Source: Desulfobacterales bacterium (GTDB lineage Bacteria; Desulfobacterota; Desulfobacteria; Desulfobacterales; 4be13). From it: a stretch of 6,036 nt of DNA. The stretch is from positions 14,177-20,212 of the forward strand of contig JAOZLU010000059.1 in the NCBI GenBank assembly GCA_029934695.1, in the 5' to 3' direction. Positions 1 through 5,344 of the stretch are shown piece by piece; the stretch's first letter is position 1, and the number at the start of each line of letters is the position of its first letter. The notes below the pieces were generated by a model. The model searched no databases and was not told where the DNA came from. It saw only the letters and a list, made by a program, of their open reading frames with translations. A program made the position numbers and the translations under genes.

Positions 1-63
1 GATGGTTGATGTTGGATGTTGGATGGTTGATGTTGGATGTTGGATGTTGGATACTTGATGTGT
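1..63. repeat. Heptanucleotide tandem array, core GATGTT (left end)
   Basis: Nine contiguous 7-bp units can be read without a break. Most are GATGTTG, two are GATGGTT (units 1 and 4), and the last two have decayed to GATACTT and GATGTGT. Units 1-3 and 4-6 are identical, so there is also a 21-bp higher-order period. The array begins at the first base and probably continues outside the window. A matching array in the opposite orientation closes the right end. It resembles the short tandemly repeated heptamers known from cyanobacteria in style, but not in sequence. Function is unknown. Confidence 0.9.
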
Positions 64-163
64 AAACGTAAAGTGCTGCCGGATGAAACTCACCTTCCTG
101 CTGGTGGTTGTAACCCTTTGTCTGGGTCTGATTCGTGGTCAGTTAATTTCGGATTTCCGCTGT

Positions 164-193
164 TTGACATGAATTTTCCTGATGAGTTATTTG
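164..193 (+). promoter_or_regulatory. Possible sigma70-type promoter upstream of the ATPase gene
   Basis: A perfect -35 hexamer TTGACA lies at 164-169. The best -10 at a usable distance is poor: TATTTG at 188-193, three of six matches with an 18-bp spacer. It would fire about 15-20 bases before the ATG at 217. The rest of 64-216 holds no gene that I can support. It has only a degenerate match to the right-hand palindromic repeat (73-98) and a 29-codon hydrophobic ORF (83-172) without a ribosome binding site. Confidence 0.25.
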
Positions 194-216
194 AAGCAGG
201 GGAGTAGAGAGATATA

Positions 217-1554
217 ATGATTCATATAGATAAAATACAAATCAGCAACTTCAAATGTATAAAAAACCTTGAGGCAGAGTTGCCGGGTATATTCCTCCTG
301 ACCGGTGCGAACAGCAGCGGGAAATCTTCTGTTATTTACGCATTGTTAAGTGTGTTCCAATCAGGCGAATATCCGATTGACCACCTCGAACTGAACGGGG
401 ATTGACTTAACCTCGGAGACTATGACGAGGTTGTTTATCACCATAAAAACGAAAATGACATTACAATAGGAATTTCTTTTAAAGGGAATAACATTGCAAC
501 AACCGTTTCTTCTGATTATGAACATTCATCAGAAAAGATGCCTTTGTTAAAGAGCTTTGAGATATCTGATCAATATATCAATGCGTCTTTTAAGAAGTAT
601 GGGAAGAAATACCTGTTTGAAGGAACTTATGATCCCAGAAAAGATCCTTTTTCAGAAGCATACAGGTCAGAAGATTTCAGAAAGTTTATGAAAGCCGTAG
701 ATTCAGTAAACAGAAAACTGCCTCAGCCGGTTGATCCCTTTGAACTTTATAAAATCAATAATTTCAAGGAGGAATACGCCAGTATTGAAGAATTTAAAGA
801 AGAATTTGGAAAAAGTGTTATTTTGTCTTGTAAGGTTGAAGATATATTAACCTTATCAGAAAAATTCAAAGAAAATTTCAATTTTATGGGTCCGTTCCGC
901 TATCCTCCTGAAAGAACTTACTATAAAAAGACTAAAAGCGACATCAGGGTTAACTCTTTTGGCGAGAATTATACTGCCCAGTTGTTAGACTGGTTTGAAA
1001 AATATCCGGAGAAATTCTCAGCAATAAAGAAGGCTTTAAGAGAGTTGCGACTGATTGACGACTTGCGATTCACAAGATTTCATGGCGGAAGATTTGAAAT
1101 GTCAGTAAAAACTCCGTCAGTCCCGTGTGATTCCAATATAGCGGATGTCGGATTAGGAATCAGCCAGTTCCTGCCTGTTCTGGTGGCGGATATGCAGCTT
1201 CCCGAAGGATCGACTTTGGCTGTTTCCCAACCCGAAATCCACTTGCATCCGAGTGCCCAGGCCGGATACGCTAATCTTATGATAAAAAATTTTTATCAGC
1301 ATAAAAAGAGATATATCATAGAAACCCATAGCGAATATATCATAAACCGTCTGAGACTCCTGATTGCCAAAGGTGAGATTAATGAAGAAGATGTTAAGAT
1401 TATTCACTTGGTAAGTTCAGAGGATGGCGCAATTCCTTATGATATCCGCCTGAGAAAAAACGGAAAAATAGAGGGCGCACCCAGAGATTTTTTTGGAACC
1501 TATCAGATTGACACTCTTGATCTGGCAATTGCTGCGGCTGAAAATGATGATTAA
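217..1554 (+). pseudogene. OLD/ABC-like AAA ATPase (DUF3696-type), interrupted by one in-frame TGA
   Basis: One reading frame of 445 codon positions runs from ATG 217 (purine-rich GAGAG just upstream) to TAA 1552-1554, broken only by TGA at codon 63 (403-405). In full-frame numbering: N-terminal 'I.NFK.I' strand; Walker A GANSSGKSS (30-38); then LNGD-stop-LNLGDYDEVV, where relatives usually have an aromatic residue at the stop; MGPFRYPPER (near 224-233); signature-like DVGLGISQFLP (310-320); Walker B QPEIHLHP (338-345); H-loop ETHSE (369-373). All ATPase motifs survive and the total length fits the family. Such SMC/OLD-like ATPases hydrolyse ATP, dimerise, and often work with a nuclease or effector encoded next door in defence cassettes. 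As it stands the gene gives a 62-aa peptide and, only if translation restarts at ATG 538 (weak site), a 338-aa piece without Walker A. The downstream part keeps an intact frame, so the stop looks recent, read through, or a sequencing error (TGG to TGA). TGA ends other genes here, so a changed genetic code is unlikely. Confidence 0.8.
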
Positions 1555-1690
1555 CGATATTGTTGTTGACAATTCGGTTACATACAGATTTAAAAATCCC
1601 CCGGACCCGGATTATAAAGATTTTATAAACTGGTTGATATCAGAAGGTTATCTTGTTATTTCTCAGAAACTGCTCATTGGGATCACCTGA
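1544..1690 (+). CDS. Short ORF overlapping the ATPase end, probably a truncated partner gene
   Basis: Tandem ATG codons at 1544 and 1547 lie inside the last codons of the ATPase gene, giving a 48- or 47-aa product that ends at TGA 1688-1690. The overlap points to translational coupling. The start reads like a real protein: a hydrophobic strand with an acidic residue (IVVDNSV), then YRFKNPPDPDYKDFINWL, then GYLVISQKLL. The pattern of strand, Asp, helix, strand resembles the first part of PIN-like or related nuclease folds, which would suit an ATPase partner, but this is a weak resemblance. The protein stops right after the second strand, too early for a complete fold, so I infer truncation by frameshift or deletion. 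An adjacent frame stays open to 1768 but shows no recognisable continuation. Confidence 0.45.
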   Translation: MMINDIVVDNSVTYRFKNPPDPDYKDFINWLISEGYLVISQKLLIGIT

Positions 1691-1718
1691 TGATTAAAGG
1701 ATTATCAGGATTTATGTT

Positions 1719-1738
1719 CAGGTCAGAAACCTGTTTTT
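1719..1738 (+). terminator. Weak Rho-independent terminator-like hairpin after the ATPase unit
   Basis: The stem CAGGT (1719-1723) pairs with ACCTG (1729-1733) around the 5-nt loop CAGAA and is followed directly by five T (1734-1738). The stem is only 5 bp, so efficiency would be low. Position fits the end of the ATPase/short-ORF unit and precedes the next promoter-like sequence. Confidence 0.35.
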
Positions 1739-1763
1739 GCGGATTGGCATCGGAGGATAAGTA

Positions 1764-1793
1764 TTGACTGAAGCCGGAACAAGTTTTTATCGG
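1764..1793 (+). promoter_or_regulatory. Possible promoter for the ATP-grasp/methyltransferase operon
   Basis: TTGACT (1764-1769) matches the sigma70 -35 consensus in five of six positions. The -10 candidate TATCGG (1788-1793, 18-bp spacer) is poor. It lies between the hairpin at 1719-1738 and the ribosome binding site at 1825, where an operon promoter would be expected. Confidence 0.22.
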
Positions 1794-1823
1794 ATTACTT
1801 TTTACTTTATTACTTTTTACTTT
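1794..1823. repeat. Two perfect 15-bp direct repeats in the operon leader
   Basis: ATTACTTTTTACTTT occurs twice head to tail (1794-1808 and 1809-1823) and ends two bases before the Shine-Dalgarno of the TTG-started gene. Each copy also contains an inner TACTTT repetition. The run would give an unstructured, pyrimidine-rich leader. Copy number could change by slippage. Confidence 0.85.
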
Positions 1824-1824
1824 T

Positions 1825-1840
1825 AAGGAGGAATATTTTG
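1825..1840 (+). promoter_or_regulatory. Strong Shine-Dalgarno that fixes a TTG start
   Basis: AAGGAGG (1825-1831) is a near-perfect anti-16S match followed by a 6-nt spacer and TTG at 1838-1840. No ATG or GTG in this frame is as well placed, so TTG is the likely start of the ATP-grasp protein. Confidence 0.8.
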
Positions 1841-3223
1841 GATCAATTTATAGGATATCATTCGGAATGGAACCTGGGAAGCCCCGGGGGCTGGGATTAT
1901 CAGCGTATTACCCAGGAAATCGCCAAAGCGGTCTGGGGCAGGCTTTTCCAGAACCATTCCATAGACGCAGACTTGGATTTCGACCATCCCCTGCTTCATC
2001 CGGTGAATGGCTTTGTAAACATGCTGGCAGAGGCTCACCGTTCAAGGGAAGGCTCAAACACCGGTCTGATTGCTGTGGTCGCGGAGGAAGAGACATTGGA
2101 GGATGTGGTTGAGAACAAGAACCTTGCCGCACAACTCAATATAACTGATGGTCTCTCCGGAGCGCTCATGGCCCCTCATGAGCTGGAATTACAGAACAGC
2201 AGGGTCTGCTGGCAGGGAACGCCTGTGTCCGTTATTTTCATGGACTTCAACACAGATGTGCTTCTGAACCTGCATCGCAAGCAAAACCTGACACCTCTGC
2301 TCCAGGCGGTGCGGGAAGGCAGAGTCATCAATCCCAGGGGCACTGAGCCGATCAATGTCAAGAGCATGTTCGAGGTCATCACGGTTCCTGAGAACAAAGA
2401 CCGGTTTCATAAGGAAACCATTGAGCGAACCCCCTGGACACGCCAGTTCCACCCGCGCCGGACACTGGGCCCGGATGGAGAAACCATTCCGGATCTGGTC
2501 GAGTGGACCCGGGCAAACTGGGACAATCTGGTACTCAAGCCGGAACGCGGATATTCCGGAAAAGGGGTTCGTGTCGGAGGAATAAACAAGGAGGTTGATG
2601 ATATTATCAGTCTGGCCCTCAACGCCGGGGATTATATTGTTCAGGAAAAGATAGACCTGAATCTGTGGGCAGAAGATATGCCCAAATTGGATGCGGAAAA
2701 CCGTCTGGCCCTGACCCGGTATCAGACGGATTTCCGATGTCTGTTCGGTTCGGAGGGGATGTTCGGGTTTCTGGGCAGGTATGGTGATGTGCCGACCAAC
2801 GTGGGCAGCGGCGGGGGTGTCCAACCGCTTGCCGTGCTTGGCTCGGGCATGAGTGTTCGTGAGGCCACCGAACGGATAAACAATGCGATTCTGCATAAGG
2901 ACCCCGGGGATGTTCTTGAGGCCATGGAGTATCAGAAGAAACTGGCCATGGATCAGCAGTTCACCTATCTTCTCGGACCTATCAAAATCGCTCTGCGGCC
3001 CCGGCTGATCACCCCGGGGCAGATGAAGGCTCTGAAGACTTACTGTGCGAATATCTGGTCTGACTGTCTGACCTTGGAGAAAATGTGGCTGTCAGGGGAA
3101 TTGGACAATATCATCAAAATCGAACCCGAGGAGCTTGAAATCGCACGATCCCAACCCTGGGGAGGCTGTCCTGCGATTTTCGCCGCGGACGGATTATTTG
3201 GTTTCGGAGCGCATATACAATGA
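1838..3223 (+). CDS. ATP-grasp-type ligase-like protein (461 aa), substrate unknown
   Basis: Predicted cytoplasmic enzyme with a C-terminal ATP-grasp core. ATP-grasp enzymes use ATP to make an acyl-phosphate and join it to an amine or thiol. Visible elements: NLVLKPERGYSGKGVRVG (230-247), with the ATP-contacting Lys234 and the flexible Gly/Ser loop; IVQEKIDL (267-274), resembling the hinge that holds adenine; TDFRC (297-301), with Asp/Arg at the metal and phosphate site; and NVGSGGGVQP (321-330), where metal-binding Asn and a second Gly-rich turn are expected. The N-terminal half (about 1-200, including DHPLLHP, GLIAVVAEEE, VIFMDFN and RTPWTRQF) would be the substrate-side domain. The layout recalls circularly permuted ATP-grasp or glutathionylspermidine-synthase-like proteins, but I do not recognise the exact family. 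TTG start chosen from the AAGGAGG at 1825. The stop overlaps the next ATG by 4 bp (ATGA), so the two are translationally coupled. It is GC-richer than the flanking ATPase and HEPN genes. Fold call is good; function is open. Confidence 0.85.
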   Translation: MDQFIGYHSEWNLGSPGGWDYQRITQEIAKAVWGRLFQNHSIDADLDFDHPLLHPVNGFVNMLAEAHRSREGSNTGLIAVVAEEETLEDVVENKNLAAQLNITDGLSGALMAPHELELQNSRVCWQGTPVSVIFMDFNTDVLLNLHRKQNLTPLLQAVREGRVINPRGTEPINVKSMFEVITVPENKDRFHKETIERTPWTRQFHPRRTLGPDGETIPDLVEWTRANWDNLVLKPERGYSGKGVRVGGINKEVDDIISLALNAGDYIVQEKIDLNLWAEDMPKLDAENRLALTRYQTDFRCLFGSEGMFGFLGRYGDVPTNVGSGGGVQPLAVLGSGMSVREATERINNAILHKDPGDVLEAMEYQKKLAMDQQFTYLLGPIKIALRPRLITPGQMKALKTYCANIWSDCLTLEKMWLSGELDNIIKIEPEELEIARSQPWGGCPAIFAADGLFGFGAHIQ

Positions 3224-4008
3224 ATATTCAAATAGATAAAGACTGGTGGAAAGATATCTTTGACGAGGTTTATCTCCAAACTGATGCCCGGTCGGTTTGT
3301 GATGAATCGCTGACCTGTCAGGAAGTGGATTTTCTGGAACAGGCCCTTGATCTGAATTCGGATCAGGATGTCCCGATCCTGGATATGTGCGGAGGACAGG
3401 GCCGGCACGCGCTGGAACTAGCCAAGCGGGGGTTCACAAACGTGACGGTTCTGGACTATTCCGAGTATCTTGTCGGGGTGGGAAAAAAGGCCGCCCAAGC
3501 GCACGACTTCGACATCCATTTCATCCGGGGAGATGCCAGAAACACAGGTCTGGCCGGAGATGCGTTTCAGTTTGTCCTTGTCATGGGCAGCTCCTTCGGG
3601 TATTTTGTGAACGAGGCGGAAAACAAGGGTGTTCTGAATGAGGCGTATCGGATGCTCAGACCCGATGGAGCGGCCCTGCTGGATCTGCCTGACAGGGATT
3701 ATGTGTTGGAAAATTTTAAGGCCGTGTCCCAGCATAAGGCCAATGAGGATATTGAAGTCCGTCGGACAAGGTCTCTGAAGGATGAGGTGCTTTACAGCCG
3801 GGAAACGGTCTTTTCCGAGAAAAACGGCCCTGTTCGGGATAAAACCTACTGTACCCGCCTTTACAGTCCGGAAGCGATTTCAGACCTGATTTATTCCGCA
3901 GGCTTTTCCGCTGCATCTTTCAGCAAGGATTTCATGTGCCGGGAATCAGAAGGCGAGGACTACGGGTTTATGACCAATCGGATGATTGTAAAAGCAGAAA
4001 AGGAGTGA
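3220..4008 (+). CDS. Class I SAM-dependent methyltransferase (262 aa)
   Basis: Soluble Rossmann-fold methyltransferase transferring a methyl group from S-adenosylmethionine to an unknown acceptor. Motif I is ILDMCGGQGRHALELAKRGF (53-72), with the Gly-rich SAM loop. VTVLDYS (75-81) ends the second strand with Asp79, which should bind the ribose hydroxyls. GDARN (104-108) is the adenine-side acidic site. FVLVMGSSFGYF (118-129) is motif IV, and AYRMLRPDGAALLDLP (142-157) is the usual post-motif helix and strand. The DWWKDIFDEVYL start (8-19) is typical of small-molecule methyltransferases, and the C-terminal sheet (about 175-262) would cover the substrate. Length is normal. ATG 3220 overlaps the ATP-grasp stop (ATGA), with GGAG at 3206-3209 inside the upstream gene. 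The coupling suggests that it methylates the product or substrate of the ligase. A strong hairpin follows its stop by 22 bases. Confidence 0.92.
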   Translation: MNIQIDKDWWKDIFDEVYLQTDARSVCDESLTCQEVDFLEQALDLNSDQDVPILDMCGGQGRHALELAKRGFTNVTVLDYSEYLVGVGKKAAQAHDFDIHFIRGDARNTGLAGDAFQFVLVMGSSFGYFVNEAENKGVLNEAYRMLRPDGAALLDLPDRDYVLENFKAVSQHKANEDIEVRRTRSLKDEVLYSRETVFSEKNGPVRDKTYCTRLYSPEAISDLIYSAGFSAASFSKDFMCRESEGEDYGFMTNRMIVKAEKE

Positions 4009-4030
4009 AAAACGATTTCCGCAGGCTATG

Positions 4031-4075
4031 AGGAGTGCTGAAATGAAATTTTAGCACAGCACTCCTTTAGTTTGC
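4031..4075 (+). terminator. Strong hairpin, probable terminator of the ATP-grasp/methyltransferase operon
   Basis: AGGAGTGCTG (4031-4040) pairs perfectly with CAGCACTCCT (4057-4066), a 10-bp stem. It is followed by a broken T-tract (TTTAGTTTG). Inside, TGCTGAAAT (4036-4044) can instead pair with ATTTTAGCA (4048-4056) around a GAA loop, because AGCAC is tandemly duplicated at 4053-4062. Both folds keep a stable stem. The hairpin separates the GC-richer operon from the AT-rich pair downstream and could work in both directions. Confidence 0.65.
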
Positions 4076-4095
4076 TTATTTTCAGGAGACAACCC

Positions 4096-4614
4096 ATGAT
4101 TACCGAAGAAGTTTTCAAAAAAATGAGTTTTAAGGAGAAGCTGTCCAAGCTGTTTGAAGAAAATTCCATGACTGATCAGGAAAGGACAGAAAATAAATGG
4201 ATGGATGCCTTGGACAGCCTGTATGAAGATATTACGAAAAACTGGTTTAAAGAATACATTGAAGAAGGCTACATAGTGCCTGACCGTTATTATGTGGAAT
4301 CTGAGCAATATGAATATTATTCTGAAATTGTGACTTTGGAACTGATTATGCCCGGTGAGGTTTCCGTTGTTCTTGAGCCTACCGGAATAAATGTCCGAGA
4401 TGCTTTTGGAAAAATAGACTTATACGTCAGAGGACATAAAGACGAAAAGATATCTCTTTTGCTTATTCAAGATGAAGGGAATGGTGAAAAGCTGCATTGG
4501 GAAGTGTGGAAAAGCAGAAAACAGAAAAAGGGTATTCCTTTTGATAAAAATGTCTTTGAAAAACTTATGAATGAATGGTTGGAGCGATGGGAGGATATGG
4601 AAAGAGATAGATAA
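4096..4614 (+). CDS. Unrecognised 172-aa protein, upstream partner of the HEPN gene
   Basis: I do not recognise this family. ATG 4096 is chosen because AGGAG (4084-4088) stands 7 nt before it; an earlier in-frame TTG at 4072 lies at the end of the terminator. The product is soluble, strongly charged, and has no signal peptide or membrane segment. The N-terminal part (about 1-58) is acidic and helical and ends in WFKEYIEEGYIV. A central alternating pattern follows (VTLELIMPGEVSVVLEPTGI, 79-98). Then FGKIDLYVRGH (104-114), ISLLLIQ (119-125) and LHWEVWKSRK (133-142) suggest a small beta-sheet. The C-terminal helix contains FEKLMNEWLERW (154-165). It overlaps the HEPN gene by one base (TAATG), so both are made from one transcript. 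By position it may be the antitoxin, neutraliser or target-recognition partner of the HEPN protein. That role is inferred from context only. Confidence 0.85.
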   Translation: MITEEVFKKMSFKEKLSKLFEENSMTDQERTENKWMDALDSLYEDITKNWFKEYIEEGYIVPDRYYVESEQYEYYSEIVTLELIMPGEVSVVLEPTGINVRDAFGKIDLYVRGHKDEKISLLLIQDEGNGEKLHWEVWKSRKQKKGIPFDKNVFEKLMNEWLERWEDMERDR

Positions 4615-5213
4615 TGTCAGCAAAAGAAAAAACATTGAAAGAAATATTTGAATCCTATGAATCTTTGAAAGAAATTTGTGATGCTGGTAAGAAACGGATT
4701 AAAAGAGGAGATCACGATTTTGCTCAAAAATTAGGAATGAGTCCAAAAGCAATGAAGAAGGACAAAGATAAAGCCGTTAAGGTTTATTTTGACAAATTAT
4801 ATGAAAGGATTGAGGAACATTATGCTTTAGAACTCATCTCGACATTTGAAGGGCTTATGTTCGACCAATTTGGAGATACAGCCGGAGTGATTAAGGGGAT
4901 TGTAAAATCGGGATATGAACGAATGCAAAAGAAAAATGAACATACCCCTTTATATCTTTCTGCAAGCTCATTCATCAAAACCAAGGAAGATATCCGGAGT
5001 CTGTCAGGTGCAAAAAATATTCTGGAAAAACAGATATCGGAAGAACTGCATGAAGAGCTTAAAGAAATTATTGCGTACAGGAATTGGCTCTCACACGGGA
5101 AAAACTATGGGAAAAGATCAGGTATAGAAGAACCCAAAGTAAAACTTCCAATTAAAGATATTTATGGCACATTAATGCGCATCATAGAAGGCTCTGACAG
5201 AACTTCCCTTTGA
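4614..5213 (+). CDS. HEPN-domain protein, putative ribonuclease toxin/effector (199 aa)
   Basis: Mostly helical, charged, cytoplasmic protein. Near the C-terminus IIAYRNWLSHGK (152-163) carries the HEPN signature R-N-x-x-x-H (Arg156, Asn157, His161), the Rx4-6H pattern that cuts RNA in HEPN nucleases when two subunits dimerise. It sits after a long amphipathic helix (EEISELHEELKE-like region, about 138-150), as in HEPN four-helix bundles. HEPN proteins are common as toxins of toxin-antitoxin pairs, in abortive-infection systems and as CRISPR accessory nucleases. The N-terminal half (1-110) is Lys/Glu-rich and contains GMSPKAMKKDKDKA (41-54), a possible nucleic-acid-contacting stretch. ATG 4614 shares its A with the upstream TAA, and GGAAAGAG (4599-4606) serves as the binding site. 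The one-base overlap with the 172-aa gene suggests coupled synthesis at a fixed ratio. Both genes are AT-rich compared with the methyltransferase operon, which suggests separate acquisition. The HEPN call rests on the motif and its helical context; no search was done. Confidence 0.75.
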   Translation: MSAKEKTLKEIFESYESLKEICDAGKKRIKRGDHDFAQKLGMSPKAMKKDKDKAVKVYFDKLYERIEEHYALELISTFEGLMFDQFGDTAGVIKGIVKSGYERMQKKNEHTPLYLSASSFIKTKEDIRSLSGAKNILEKQISEELHEELKEIIAYRNWLSHGKNYGKRSGIEEPKVKLPIKDIYGTLMRIIEGSDRTSL

Positions 5214-5250
5214 TTTAAAAGTATCTCTCATAAGCTGTTACAGAGGTTTC

Positions 5251-5268
5251 AAAACTTCTCAAGTTTTT
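5251..5268 (+). terminator. AT-rich hairpin after the HEPN gene, possible weak terminator
   Basis: AAAACTT (5251-5257) and AAGTTTT (5261-5267) form a 7-bp stem around CTC, with one more T at 5268. The T-run is mostly inside the stem and only one pair is G-C, so termination would be weak. A second AT-rich inverted repeat (TTTTTGT 5298-5304 with ACAAAAA 5315-5321) lies closer to the next gene and might be an operator or part of its promoter region. Confidence 0.3.
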
Positions 5269-5329
5269 ACGGATAAAAAACAAAGAAGAATCTGAAATTT
5301 TTGTCCAAGTATGAACAAAAATAAAATTT

Positions 5330-5344
5330 AAGGAGCTCGTTATG
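5330..5344 (+). promoter_or_regulatory. Ribosome binding site of the outer-membrane protein gene
   Basis: AAGGAG (5330-5335) followed by a 6-nt spacer and ATG 5342-5344. It fixes the start right at the basic n-region of the signal peptide. Confidence 0.75.

Noticed and set aside
83..172. 29-codon ORF with a hydrophobic, signal-like sequence (MKLTFLLVVVTLCLGLIRG)
   Set aside because: No ribosome binding site precedes the ATG and the frame ends in TGA at 170-172 after a short tail. It could be a gene remnant, but nothing supports translation.
213..218. Perfect TATAAT before and within the ATPase start codon
   Set aside because: It overlaps the ATG, so a transcript from it would begin inside the gene; the paired -35 (TTGAAG at 191-196, 16-bp spacer) is imperfect.
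403..405. Genetic code in which TGA is a sense codon
   Set aside because: TGA ends the ATP-grasp, methyltransferase and HEPN genes at sensible lengths and just before the next gene or a terminator.
2189..2896. Minus-strand open frame of 235 codons inside the ATP-grasp gene
   Set aside because: The plus-strand frame has ATP-grasp motifs, a strong ribosome binding site and operon structure. The antisense frame shows no motif and is an expected shadow of GC-richer coding sequence.
3387..3641. Plus-strand ORF of 84 codons inside the methyltransferase gene
   Set aside because: It overlaps the SAM-binding motifs of the real frame and has an Arg/Gly-rich shadow composition with no features.
4072..4095. 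Upstream TTG start for the 172-aa gene (8 extra codons)
   Set aside because: It sits at the end of the terminator without a Shine-Dalgarno, whereas ATG 4096 has AGGAG at the right distance.
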